From positions 124,001 to 188,000 of the forward strand of contig NZ_JBNYXQ010000003.1 of the NCBI RefSeq assembly GCF_051380735.1: DNA of 64,000 bases, given 5' to 3'. Each line of letters opens with the position of its first letter. The first letter of the stretch is position 1. Source of the stretch: Janthinobacterium sp051380735 (GTDB taxonomy: Bacteria; Pseudomonadota; Gammaproteobacteria; Burkholderiales; Burkholderiaceae_D). The position numbers and the translations under genes were made by a program. The notes beneath the pieces were generated by a model, which was not told the origin of the DNA, ran no database searches, and was given only the letters and a program-made list of their open reading frames with translations. Positions 1 through 7,908 of the stretch are shown piece after piece.

Positions 1-1
1 T

Positions 2-595
2 GCCATCACCGTGGAGCTGATGGCGCCAGGCGACGGCGTCACAAAAATCAATGCGCAGTTGCGCGCGGAACTGCCCGGCAACAAGGCCGCGCTGGCCGAC
101 TACTTCGAGACGCGCCGCCAGCACCTGGGCCAGAACGGCTGGGCTGCAGAAGCGGAAGTTGACGCCGAACCGACTTACTGGTCATCGCGCTGGATCACGG
201 TCAAGTTCTATCGCTGGCCGGCCGGCTACGGCGCCAGCGGCATCTCGATGAACTACCGCACCTGGGACCTGAAAACAGGACAGGAAGCCGATGTCTGGAC
301 CTGGTTCGGCACGCGCGCCAGCAAGGGCGACGGCGCCGCCGACGACAAGAGCGAGCTGCCACCACGTTTGCGCCAGGCGCTGTTCAAGGATGCCGCGACA
401 GACCCCGAGTGCAAGGGCGATTACCCGGGCAAGGGCCGCTACCATCTGTCACTCAAGCGCGAAGGCGTGTCCTTCTGGGAGGATGCACGCGGCAGCGGCT
501 GCGAGCAGGAATTCCTGCTGCCGTATAACAAGGTCGCGCCCTTCCTGACGCCGCAGGGACGCGCCGCGCTCGGCGACCTGCTGCCTGCGCGCTGA
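2..595 (+). CDS. C-terminal part of a hypothetical protein, cut by the window edge
   Basis: The reading frame is open to the left edge of the window, so the gene probably begins upstream; the GTG at 11 has no visible ribosome binding site. About 197 residues are visible. The segment is rich in Trp and Tyr (for example YWSSRWITVKFYRW) and contains a stretch, SGISMNYRTWDLKTGQEADV, that resembles the DUF3298/RsiV-like folds in which a protein records a 'dynamic' reading of a substrate. That similarity is weak and I do not assign a function. Two Cys late in the chain could form a disulfide if the protein is exported. It is read towards the dadA remnant, with which it is convergent. Confidence 0.6.
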   Translation, partial: AITVELMAPGDGVTKINAQLRAELPGNKAALADYFETRRQHLGQNGWAAEAEVDAEPTYWSSRWITVKFYRWPAGYGASGISMNYRTWDLKTGQEADVWTWFGTRASKGDGAADDKSELPPRLRQALFKDAATDPECKGDYPGKGRYHLSLKREGVSFWEDARGSGCEQEFLLPYNKVAPFLTPQGRAALGDLLPAR

Positions 596-613
596 GCGTC
601 GAAGATCCGCAGA

Positions 614-913
614 TTATCCCGAAATGCGCGCGATGGCGATGGTATTGCGCTCGCAGTGCGCCATGGCGGCCAGGAACCCGGCAAACCACGACAATTTGTG
701 CCAGTTGGGGCGCGGGTGCAGCAGCAGCGGCGCGGCACGCCTGGCCATCGATTTCAGGGTGTTCAGGATCGTATATCGGTGGTTCCGCACTTCCGCGTGC
801 GAGGCCGACAACTGGCCGCCATTGGCAAACGAGGTTTCCATGGCAGCATAGCCGTGCCGCTCGATCAGGGTCAGGTCCGTGATGCCGGCGCCGATCACGG
901 CCACTTTCGTCAT
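614..913 (-). pseudogene. dadA remnant (D-amino acid dehydrogenase N-terminal fragment)
   Basis: The predicted product starts MTKVAVIGAGI, the FAD-binding GxGxxG start of DadA-type D-amino acid dehydrogenases, then jumps to ERHGYAAMETSFANGGQLS and continues with DadA-like APLLLHPRPNWHKLSWFAGF and HCERNTIAIAR before stopping after about 99 codons. Full-length DadA is about 415-435 residues. Compared with the family, some 15-20 residues of the first Rossmann helix and strand (normally between the glycine motif and the ERHGYAAMETS stretch) are missing, and the whole substrate and C-terminal part is gone. The start overlaps the stop of the HxlR gene by 4 bases, so it was once the second gene of that operon. 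The missing beta-alpha segment would prevent FAD binding. The family match is from memory, not a search. Confidence 0.75.
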
Positions 914-1359
914 GGCCGCACCTTGCGCACCTCGGTGTCGCTCACCTGCAGCACCGTGCCATCGTGCGCCACCACCTGCATGGGGCGCACAGGCAGGCCG
1001 CTCTGCTTTTCCAGCAAGGTCGAATGGGCTTCGCCGGTATCGAACAGCTGGGCCTCGCTCCACTGGCGCAAGCCCACCACCACCGGAAACAGCGCCAGGC
1101 CCCTGGGTGTCAGCACATACTCCTGATAGGCCGTGCCGTCGGACGCGGGAGCGATGCTGAAAATGCCCTCTTCCACCAGCCCCTGCAGGCGGTCGGCCAG
1201 GATATTGCGCGCCACGCCCAGGCTCTTTTGAAATTCGCCGAAGCGGCGCATGCCGTCAAAGGCGTCGCGCACCACCAGCAGTGCCCAGCGCTCGCCGACG
1301 ACGTCGAGCGCACGCGCTACCGGGCAGGGATCGGACCGCAAACTCTTGCGCTTGGCCAT
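910..1359 (-). CDS. HxlR-family winged-helix transcriptional regulator
   Basis: This 149-residue protein matches the HxlR family of winged-helix regulators, which often respond to electrophiles or aromatic compounds. The family start is visible as CPVARALDVVGERWALLVVRDA (residues about 12-33), followed by the wing region FGEFQKSLGVARNILADRL and the conserved YVLTPRG. A C-terminal extension of about 40 residues carries no motif I recognise. It is divergent from the MFS transporter at 1450, and the intergenic region holds an inverted repeat suitable for a dimeric regulator, so it probably controls that pump and itself. Its stop overlaps the start of the dadA remnant. Confidence 0.9.
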   Translation of the reverse strand: MAKRKSLRSDPCPVARALDVVGERWALLVVRDAFDGMRRFGEFQKSLGVARNILADRLQGLVEEGIFSIAPASDGTAYQEYVLTPRGLALFPVVVGLRQWSEAQLFDTGEAHSTLLEKQSGLPVRPMQVVAHDGTVLQVSDTEVRKVRP

Positions 1360-1416
1360 CAGGGGTCTCCAGGAATGAGTAGTTGCATTTTAAAACTTGT
1401 CGACATAAACTCCAAC

Positions 1417-1435
1417 TGGTTTTAATTTGAAACCA
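1417..1435. promoter_or_regulatory. candidate HxlR operator between divergent genes
   Basis: The 90-base region between the HxlR gene and the MFS gene contains the inverted repeat TGGTTT-N7-AAACCA in an AT-rich stretch, just ahead of the MFS start. Position and symmetry fit a dimeric winged-helix regulator. This is inference from sequence symmetry only. Confidence 0.4.
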
Positions 1436-1449
1436 TATTCAGGACACCT

Positions 1450-2631
1450 ATGCGCGATACCAACTCCCCCACCACCACTGTTTCCAAACCGCTGGTCTGG
1501 CTGTTTGCCTGTGCTGCCGCTCTGTCGGTGGCCAATGTGTATTACGCCCAGCCCCTGCTCGACACCCTGGCGCTGGAATTCGGCATGTCTGCGTCCAGCA
1601 GCGGCATGGTGATCACGGCCACCCAGGCCGGTTGCGCGCTGGCGCTGCTGCTGGTGGTGCCGCTGGGCGACATGCTGAACCGGCGCGCCCTGACCTTGCT
1701 GCAACTGGGGCTGCTGGGCATCAGCCTGGCGGCGCTGTCCTGCGCCACCTCGAGCGCCGCCCTGCTGGCCGGCATGCTGCTGGTGGGGCTGCTCGGTACG
1801 GCCATGACCCAGGGGCTGATCGCCTATGCGGCCAGCGTGGCGCCCAGCCATGAGCGTGGCCGCGTGGTCGGTACGGCCCAGGGTGGCGTGGTGATCGGCC
1901 TGCTGCTGGCGCGTACTTTGTCGGGCGTGGTGACGGATCTGGCCGGCTGGCGTGCCGTGTACCTGCTGTCGGCCAGCTTGTCGCTGGCCCTGCTGTTGCT
2001 GCTGTGGCGCATGCTGCCGCCACCGGTGGCGCCGGCGCGCCGCTTGCCTTACGCCGCCCTGCTGGCCTCGATGCTGGCGTTGTTGAACACCAATCGCGTG
2101 CTGCAAGTGCGCGGCGTGCTGGCGCTGCTGCTGTTTGCCGCTTTCAGCATTTTCTGGAGTGCACTGGTATTTCCCTTGAGCGCGCAAGGCTACAGCCATG
2201 CGGCCATCGGCGCCTTCGGCCTGGTAGGCGTGGCGGGGGCGCTGGGTGCGGCACGCGCGGGCGCGCTGGCCGACCGTGGCCGTGCGCAAGCGACCACCGG
2301 CGCAGCGCTGTTGCTGCTGCTTGCGTCCTGGCTGCCGCTGGCGTTTGCCGGCAACGCGCTGTGGCCTTTAATCGTCGGCATTATCGCGCTGGACCTGGCC
2401 GGCCAGGCGATACACGTGACCAACCAAAGCCTGATCTTCAAGGACGACAGCGACGCGCACAGCCGGCTGGTGGCCTGCTATATGCTGTTTTATGCGGTGG
2501 GAAGCGGACTGGGAGCGATTGCCGCCACCAGCGTGTATGCGCTGGCGGGCTGGCATGGAGTGTGCACGCTGGGTGCGGTGGTCAGCTTGCTTGCCTTGCT
2601 GTTCTGGCGGCTGACCCTGCCGGGACGGTGA
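1450..2631 (+). CDS. MFS transporter (drug/metabolite efflux type)
   Basis: A 393-residue inner-membrane protein with about 12 hydrophobic segments, typical of DHA1-like major facilitator transporters. The N-terminal half has the family's loop motif as PLGDMLNRRALTLLQLG (around residues 75-92) after TM2, and the start FACAAALSVANVYYAQPLL is common in the subfamily close to E. coli YnfM/AraJ-like exporters. The substrate cannot be read from sequence. The divergent HxlR regulator next door suggests inducible efflux of a small toxic compound. The gene is convergent with the Crp/Fnr gene, and a split copy of the palindromic repeat lies between them. Confidence 0.9.
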   Translation: MRDTNSPTTTVSKPLVWLFACAAALSVANVYYAQPLLDTLALEFGMSASSSGMVITATQAGCALALLLVVPLGDMLNRRALTLLQLGLLGISLAALSCATSSAALLAGMLLVGLLGTAMTQGLIAYAASVAPSHERGRVVGTAQGGVVIGLLLARTLSGVVTDLAGWRAVYLLSASLSLALLLLLWRMLPPPVAPARRLPYAALLASMLALLNTNRVLQVRGVLALLLFAAFSIFWSALVFPLSAQGYSHAAIGAFGLVGVAGALGAARAGALADRGRAQATTGAALLLLLASWLPLAFAGNALWPLIVGIIALDLAGQAIHVTNQSLIFKDDSDAHSRLVACYMLFYAVGSGLGAIAATSVYALAGWHGVCTLGAVVSLLALLFWRLTLPGR

Positions 2632-2655
2632 TTCCAACCCAACGGCAAAAGGGCT

Positions 2656-2719
2656 GGGGTCAGACCCTCAATGCCGCTCACTCAGAGGCTTGCGCTAACG
2701 GGCGCGGGGGTCTGACTCC
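2656..2719. repeat. palindromic element copy 1 (split arms)
   Basis: GGGGTCAGACCC at 2656-2667 and GGGTCTGACTCC at 2708-2719 form the two arms of the element seen intact at 43563, 53265 and 59118. Here the arms are about 40 bases apart and the right arm has one mismatch. The left flank (ACCCAACGGCAAAAGGGCT) is nearly the reverse complement of the right flank of copy 4. It sits between convergent genes and may act as a terminator. Confidence 0.7.
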
Positions 2720-2728
2720 GGCTGTCAC

Positions 2729-3424
2729 TCAGTTCAACAGCGCCGTGGTGGAACCGTGGCGGTAGGTTTTCAGGGCTTCCGGCTGGATCTGGATCAGCGA
2801 GCCGCTGACCTTGATCAGGTGCAGGTCCGTCAGTTGGTGCAGCACGCGCGAGAGGGTGGCCGGGGCCAGGTTCAGGAACGACGCCAGCAGGCTTTTTTTC
2901 AGGTCCAGCTTGACTTCGTTCGAGCGCTGCTGGTCCGACGCCTGCAGCAGGTATTCGACCACGCGCTGGGTGGCGTTCTGCACCGAGCAGCGTTCCACGT
3001 TGCGGATAAAGCCCATCAGGTGGTGCGACAGGCTGTTCATCATCTGGCGCGCGATGCGCGGCGACTGGTCGAGCAAACGCAGCAGCGCGTGCGGCGGGAT
3101 GCGCAGCAGCAGGCAGTGCTCGAGCGCTTCGGCGCAGAAAGGATACGGTTCGTCGAGGAAGATCATGGCTTCGCCGAAGCTCTGGCCCGGGCGTATCAAT
3201 TCCAGCACCTTGTCTGTGCCTTCCATCGAAAAAACGCTCAGCTTGATGAGACCGAAGATGACCACATAAGCGCCTTCTGCCACTTCGCCTTTGCGGAACA
3301 GGACCTTGCCTTTTTCCACTTCGACACGCACCACATCCTGGCGCAATTGTTCCAGCTGAGAAGGAGAAATATGGCGAAACAGAGCTTGGCTCGACAACAA
3401 GCCGTCGACGTTGACCTTATGCAT
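2729..3424 (-). CDS. Crp/Fnr-family transcriptional regulator
   Basis: A 231-residue Crp/Fnr protein with a cyclic-nucleotide-type beta barrel (about residues 15-130, with GKVLFRKGEVAEGAYVVIFG and PGQSFGEAMIF) and a C-terminal helix-turn-helix (LLASFLNLAPATLSRVLHQL, about residues 180-200). It lacks the N-terminal cysteine cluster of FNR, so it does not look like an iron-sulfur oxygen sensor; DNR- or FixK-like regulators are closer. The neighbouring NarL/NarX-like pair suggests a role in nitrate or nitric-oxide respiration control, which is inference. A GAAGAGAG sequence 5 bases upstream supports the start. Confidence 0.88.
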   Translation of the reverse strand: MHKVNVDGLLSSQALFRHISPSQLEQLRQDVVRVEVEKGKVLFRKGEVAEGAYVVIFGLIKLSVFSMEGTDKVLELIRPGQSFGEAMIFLDEPYPFCAEALEHCLLLRIPPHALLRLLDQSPRIARQMMNSLSHHLMGFIRNVERCSVQNATQRVVEYLLQASDQQRSNEVKLDLKKSLLASFLNLAPATLSRVLHQLTDLHLIKVSGSLIQIQPEALKTYRHGSTTALLN

Positions 3425-3559
3425 GACACTCTCTTCATTTGATTAGCGAATAACTAAGTGTAATGGGAGGGCAGCGTCAAGACCATACGTCAAAGGGAGT
3501 AGGGGCCAACTAGCCAAAAGCGGCATGCAGATCAATTTTTCCAGGATTGCCTGGTGGCT

Positions 3560-4219
3560 TTACTTGGCGAGGTTGCGTTCCACTGCATACACGGCGATCT
3601 GCACGCGGCTGCTCAGCTTGAGCTTTTTCAGGATATTTTGCACATGGATCTTGACGGTGCTTTCGGCCACGTCCAACTGGCGCGCGATTTCCTTGTTGCT
3701 CATCCCTTGCGCCAGGCAGGCCATCGCTTCGCGTTCGCGCGGTGTGAGCTTGTCGTAATCGGCTTCGGGCGCGCTTTGGCCGCTGCGGAACTGCGACACC
3801 AGCTTGGCCGTCATGGCGTCGGCGATCACGGACTCGCCGGCGGCGGCGCGCACGATCGCCTGGCCCAGCTGCTCGGCCTCGATATTTTTCAGCAGGTAGC
3901 CGCGCGCACCGGCGCGCAGCGCTGCGCCCAGGTCGGCCGCGTTTTCGGACACCGTCAGCATCAGCACCACCATCTCTGGCCACTCGATCAATATCTGCTG
4001 CAGCGCTTCCACGCCGGACAGGCCGGGCATGTTCAGGTCCATCAGCACCACGTCGGGCTGCAGCTGGCCCGCCAGCGCCACGCCATCGATTCCGTTGGCG
4101 GCCTCGCCCACGACCCGGAACCGGGGATTGCGCTGCAACAGCATCTTGACGCCGCTGCGCAGCAGGGTATGGTCGTCGACCAGCAAGATGGTAATGGGTG
4201 CGTTGTCTTGATCGTTCAC
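3560..4219 (-). CDS. NarL/FixJ-type response regulator
   Basis: A 219-residue response regulator with an N-terminal receiver (acidic pocket VDDH at residues 14-17, phosphorylated Asp in VVLMDLNMPG at about residue 61, Lys in LLKN at about 110) and a C-terminal LuxR-type HTH (LTPREREAMACLAQGMSNKE onward, residues about 155-210). The start codon is GTG with no strong ribosome binding site, which fits translational coupling to the kinase that ends 24 bases upstream. The pair resembles NarXL-type nitrate/nitrite systems; the target genes are not in the window. Confidence 0.92.
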   Translation of the reverse strand: MNDQDNAPITILLVDDHTLLRSGVKMLLQRNPRFRVVGEAANGIDGVALAGQLQPDVVLMDLNMPGLSGVEALQQILIEWPEMVVLMLTVSENAADLGAALRAGARGYLLKNIEAEQLGQAIVRAAAGESVIADAMTAKLVSQFRSGQSAPEADYDKLTPREREAMACLAQGMSNKEIARQLDVAESTVKIHVQNILKKLKLSSRVQIAVYAVERNLAK

Positions 4220-4243
4220 TGTAATAAGTTACCTGGTTATCTG

Positions 4244-5509
4244 TTAGGCCGTCTGGCGCCGTGCTTCCGGCAAGGCCAGCGAGATTGTCGTGCCTGCCCC
4301 TGGCGTGCTGTCGACGGCAAACCGGGCGCCGAGCCGTTCGGCCCTTTCCTGCATGATGCGCAGGCCGATCTGCACTTCGGTTTTGTTGTCGCGCAAACCG
4401 GCGGCAAAGCCTGCGCCGTCATCGCATACCTGCAGCGAAAAATCGCGGCTGTTGTTGACCGTCACCTGCACCGCGCCCGCTTGCGCATGCTTGCGGATAT
4501 TCGACAGCGCTTCCTGCACGATGAACAGCACCTGCAACTGCTGCTCCGGCGCCAGCGGCGCGCCGTTGCCCGTCATCTGCAAGGTGCTGGCAATACCCGT
4601 CTGCAATTCAAATTTGCCCAGCACTTCGGCCAGCTTGCCCTCCAGGTCGCTGCCATGCCAGCGCGTGCGGAAATTGACCAGCAATTCGCGCACATCCTGG
4701 TAGCTCTGCTCGACCCCCATGCGCATCAGCGGCAGCACTTCGGCCGCTTCACCGAGCTCGCCGCGGCGCACCGAATCGTCGAGCATCTGCACTTGCAGGC
4801 TGATGAAATTGAGGCTTTGCGCGATGCTGTCGTGCAGGCCTTCGGCCAGCAGGCTGCGCTCGCGCGCGACGGCAAATTCCTTTTCGCGTGCGATCAGGCG
4901 CTGGTTGTCGATCGCGATGCCCAGGCTCTGGCCCAGTGTTTCAAGCCAGCCGTGCTGCTGGTGCCCAAGCACGGTGGTCTTCACGAAATGCAGGGAAAAA
5001 CTGCCGATCGCCTGTTCGCGCACAAGGATGGGAAACACGGCAATCGCCGTAAAGCCCTCGTCCTGGCAGCGGAAGCGCTCGATCGCAGCCACCTTGCGAA
5101 AGTCGCGGATCTGGATCACCCCCTGCGCTACCGCCGCACCGCACAGGCACTCGTTATTGCGCATGCAGTGTTCTTCTTCGACCATCGCATCCGGGATGCC
5201 TTCGTGGACGACGATATGCACCGTGTCGTTGTGCGGATCGAGGATGCGCACGCTGCCGCCCACCGCTTCCGAAAACGACATCACATGGCGCAAAAAGCCA
5301 CGGCACAATTCGTCGATCGCGTGCTGGCCCGCCAGCAGCGTGGAAATATCGTGCAAGGTCGCCAGTTGCCGCTCCTGCGCGGCGCTCAGGGCAGCCGGCA
5401 GCTGCGCCTGGCGGCGCTGGCGCCAGCGCGAGGCGGGCAATTGTTTGCGGGTGGGATGGCTACGTGGCACAGGCATGACAGAATCGACTCTTCCAGAAGG
5501 TCCCGGCAT
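4244..5509 (-). CDS. NarX-like soluble sensor histidine kinase (GAF plus HisKA_3)
   Basis: A 421-residue kinase of the NarX/DegS (HisKA_3) group. A GAF-like sensor region spans about residues 45-205, and the phospho-acceptor is His226 in LLAEGLHDSIAQSL. The ATPase domain contains the N box (FIVQEALSNIRKHAQA) and CDDGAGF. Unlike NarX it has no transmembrane segments or periplasmic domain, so it should be cytosolic. The GAF part holds Cys115, Cys121, Cys123 (HCMRNNECLCG) and Cys148, an arrangement that could bind metal or sense redox. An alternative ATG at 5476 has GGAAGAG 11 bases upstream, so the true N-terminus may be 11 residues shorter. It forms an operon with the response regulator. Confidence 0.88.
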   Translation of the reverse strand: MPGPSGRVDSVMPVPRSHPTRKQLPASRWRQRRQAQLPAALSAAQERQLATLHDISTLLAGQHAIDELCRGFLRHVMSFSEAVGGSVRILDPHNDTVHIVVHEGIPDAMVEEEHCMRNNECLCGAAVAQGVIQIRDFRKVAAIERFRCQDEGFTAIAVFPILVREQAIGSFSLHFVKTTVLGHQQHGWLETLGQSLGIAIDNQRLIAREKEFAVARERSLLAEGLHDSIAQSLNFISLQVQMLDDSVRRGELGEAAEVLPLMRMGVEQSYQDVRELLVNFRTRWHGSDLEGKLAEVLGKFELQTGIASTLQMTGNGAPLAPEQQLQVLFIVQEALSNIRKHAQAGAVQVTVNNSRDFSLQVCDDGAGFAAGLRDNKTEVQIGLRIMQERAERLGARFAVDSTPGAGTTISLALPEARRQTA

Positions 5510-5533
5510 GGCGGCACACCGGGACGCACAACA

Positions 5534-6115
5534 TTACAGGCGGATCTCGGTGCCGAGCAGCTTGATGAACTGCGCCAGCCAGGCCGGATGCGCGGGCCAG
5601 GCTGGCGCGGTGACGAACTGGCCGTCCGTCACGGCATCGGTCACGGCGATGTCGGCATACTCGCCGCCGGCCAGCTTGACCTCGGGCGCGCAGGCCGGAT
5701 AGGCGGAAATGCGCTTGCCACGGATAACGTCGGCAGCGGCCAGCAACTGCGCGCCGTGGCAGACGGCGGCCACCGGCTTGCCAGCTTCGGCAAAATGGCG
5801 CACGCAAGCGATTACCTTGTCGTTCAGGCGCAGGTATTCGGGCGCGCGTCCGCCGGCGATCATCAGCGCGTCGTAGTCGCCTGGCGACACCTCGTCAAAA
5901 CTGGCGTTGAGCGCAAACAGGTGGCCCGGCTTTTCGGTGTACGTCTGGTCGCCCTCGAAATCGTGGATGGCCGTCTTGATCGTCTCGCCGCTTTTCTTGC
6001 CGGGACAGACGGCGTGCACGGTGTGGCCAAGCATCAGCATGGCCTGGAAAGGCACCATCGTTTCATAATCTTCTGCAAAATCGCCGGTCAAAAACAGAAT
6101 TTTTTTCGCTGCCAT
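5534..6115 (-). CDS. DJ-1/PfpI family protein
   Basis: A 193-residue DJ-1/PfpI superfamily protein, which is close to the usual length. The nucleophile elbow is visible as AAVCHGAQLLAAA (Cys about residue 119, followed by His), and the acidic partner region is in the N-terminal part (TGDFAEDYE). Members act as glyoxalase/deglycase-like enzymes, amidases or proteases; the sequence does not decide between these. It lies 24 bases upstream of the sensor kinase in the same direction and could be cotranscribed with it, although the functional link is unclear. Confidence 0.88.
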   Translation of the reverse strand: MAAKKILFLTGDFAEDYETMVPFQAMLMLGHTVHAVCPGKKSGETIKTAIHDFEGDQTYTEKPGHLFALNASFDEVSPGDYDALMIAGGRAPEYLRLNDKVIACVRHFAEAGKPVAAVCHGAQLLAAADVIRGKRISAYPACAPEVKLAGGEYADIAVTDAVTDGQFVTAPAWPAHPAWLAQFIKLLGTEIRL

Positions 6116-6332
6116 TTGGTTCTCCCATGAAAAAATGTTGCGTTAACCTGCACCAATGCACCACAAACGTGCATCCCACCCGTATCTTACTGCGATCAAG
6201 GCTGCTTGCCTGCCTTTTCCAACATGATCAAACAAATTACATTGCACTGCACAACATGCAGCCGCCCTGTCCGCACAAAGCGCGGCAAGTTATGGCAACA
6301 TCGAGTTCCCTCAATCTTTCAGTGGAAATGCC
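6116..6332. other. intergenic region between divergent genes
   Basis: The 217 bases between the PfpI gene and the monooxygenase-fold gene contain one plus-strand frame (from 6127) whose translation is rich in Cys, His and Leu without any motif. I see no convincing gene and treat the stretch as a double promoter region. Confidence 0.5.
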
Positions 6333-6632
6333 ATGATTTTTGAAATTGCCCATATCCAGGTCAAGACTGGTAGCAACGCCGCCTTCGAAGCGGCCGTCAC
6401 CAGGGCCGTGCCGCTGTTCCAGGGTGCACAGGGCTGCGAGTCGATGCGCCTGGAACGCTCGATCGAGAATACGGATGCCTATCGCCTGGTGGTGGGCTGG
6501 ACCACGCTGGAAGACCATACCGTGCATTTCCGCAGCAGCGAAGCGTTCCAGTCATGGCGCGCGCTGGTCGGCGAATTCTTTGCCGCGCCACCACAGGTCG
6601 AACACATGAACACGGTGGTGGCGGGCTTCTAG
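6333..6632 (+). CDS. antibiotic biosynthesis monooxygenase (ABM) domain protein
   Basis: A 99-residue single-domain protein of the dimeric alpha/beta-barrel ABM family (YgiN-like). Visible family features are the first strand FEIAHIQVKTGSNAAFEAA, the central GCESMRLERSIENTDAYRLV and the helix SEAFQSWRALVGEFF. Relatives act as cofactor-free monooxygenases on quinols or similar compounds, or simply carry the fold; the substrate is unknown. It is convergent with pncB, 7 bases away. Confidence 0.85.
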   Translation: MIFEIAHIQVKTGSNAAFEAAVTRAVPLFQGAQGCESMRLERSIENTDAYRLVVGWTTLEDHTVHFRSSEAFQSWRALVGEFFAAPPQVEHMNTVVAGF

Positions 6633-6639
6633 AAAAAAC

Positions 6640-7830
6640 TCAGGCTGCCGGCAGATGAAACACCTGCCGCAAGTAAGCGAGGAAGGTCTCGTCCTTGCAC
6701 AGCGTCTTGCCCGGCGAGTCCGATAATTTCGCCACCGACTGGCCATTGCAGCGCACCAGCTTCATGACGATATTGAGCGGCGTCAAACCCACATCGTTGG
6801 TGAGGTTGGTGCCGATGCCGAAGCCGATCATGATGCGGTCGGCAAAGTGCTGGTACAGCTCGAACGCCTTGTCCAGATTCAGCCCGTCGGAGAACACCAG
6901 GCGCTTGGTATTGGCGTCGATGCGCAGCGCCGCGTAGTGGGCCAGCGCTTTTTCACCCCACTCGACCGGATCGCCCGAATCGTGGCGCAGGCCGTCGAAC
7001 AGTTTCGCAAAATACAGGTCGAAGTCGGCCAGGAAGGCGTCCATGCCGACCACGTCGGTCAGGGCGATGCCCAGGTCGCCACGATATTCCTGCACCCAGT
7101 CTTCCAGCGCGGCTTTTTGAAAGTCGCGCAGGCGCACGCCAAACGACTGGAACGACTGCATGTATTCATGCGCCATGGTGCCGATCGGCACAATGCCGAG
7201 CTGCTTGGCCAGGTAGACGTTCGAGGTGCCCTTGAAATACTGGGGCACTTCACGCGCCAGGCGCTGCACCACTTCGTCATGCCAGGCGCCGGAAAAACGG
7301 CGGCGCACACCGAAGTCGGAAAATTCGAATGGATGCTTGCGGCGCGGCAGTTTGCCGAATTCCTTCAGCGCCGCCACCTTGGCGCTCAGGCGCGCACGGC
7401 CTTCAAGCAGTGCTGCGTCGAGATTGAAGCGGCGGAAATACAGCTCGTTGACTATATAAAGCACGAAGATTTCAAAACCCATCACATGCACTTGCGGACC
7501 GGCCGCATGCACGATCAACTGGTCGCCATCGGTGCTCACTTCAATGAATTTGCGCTGGAAGCGAAACACCGTCAGGAAGTCGACAAAGTCGCTTTTCATG
7601 AAGCGCAGGGTGCGCAGGTAGGCCAGTTCATCGTCGGCAAACGCCATCGAGCACAGGTGGTCGAGCTGCTCCTCGACTTCGTGTTTCAGTTCGGCCAGTG
7701 GAAAGGCAGGGGTATTCCTGCAGACGAATTCGTATTCGGTATGGGTGTTCGGATGACCATGCAGCAAGGCCTGCCACATCGTGAATTTGTACAGATCGGT
7801 TTCCAGCAAACTGCGTACTATCGGGGTCAT
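6640..7830 (-). CDS. pncB: nicotinate phosphoribosyltransferase
   Basis: PncB joins nicotinate to PRPP, with ATP use, in NAD salvage. The 396-residue product has the classic start MTPIVRSLLETDLYKFTMWQ, the FSDFGVRRRFSG motif, GTSNVYLAKQLGI, HEYMQSF with the catalytic region, RHDSGDPVEW and FSDGLNL. I chose the ATG at 7830 rather than the upstream one because GGAGAA lies 7-12 bases before it and the family begins here. The gene follows the nicotinamidase gene by 78 bases in the same direction, so the two enzymes convert nicotinamide to nicotinate to nicotinate mononucleotide. Confidence 0.96.
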   Translation of the reverse strand: MTPIVRSLLETDLYKFTMWQALLHGHPNTHTEYEFVCRNTPAFPLAELKHEVEEQLDHLCSMAFADDELAYLRTLRFMKSDFVDFLTVFRFQRKFIEVSTDGDQLIVHAAGPQVHVMGFEIFVLYIVNELYFRRFNLDAALLEGRARLSAKVAALKEFGKLPRRKHPFEFSDFGVRRRFSGAWHDEVVQRLAREVPQYFKGTSNVYLAKQLGIVPIGTMAHEYMQSFQSFGVRLRDFQKAALEDWVQEYRGDLGIALTDVVGMDAFLADFDLYFAKLFDGLRHDSGDPVEWGEKALAHYAALRIDANTKRLVFSDGLNLDKAFELYQHFADRIMIGFGIGTNLTNDVGLTPLNIVMKLVRCNGQSVAKLSDSPGKTLCKDETFLAYLRQVFHLPAA

Positions 7831-7908
7831 GTATTGTTTCTCCACTTTACTGTAGCCAGAATAGTACGCCTTTGCCACGATTTCGGTTGCGCGCGCTTGT
7901 GCTGCCCT

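Noticed and set aside
1390..2289. Minus-strand open frame of 299 codons
   Set aside because: Shadow of the MFS transporter gene.
3554..6130. Plus-strand open frame of 858 codons
   Set aside because: It runs opposite the NarL, NarX-like and PfpI genes, and its product is rich in His, Gln, Arg and Ala in the way of antisense frames of high-GC genes.
6127..6336. Small plus-strand frame between PfpI and ABM genes
   Set aside because: No motif and unusual composition; likely part of a promoter region.
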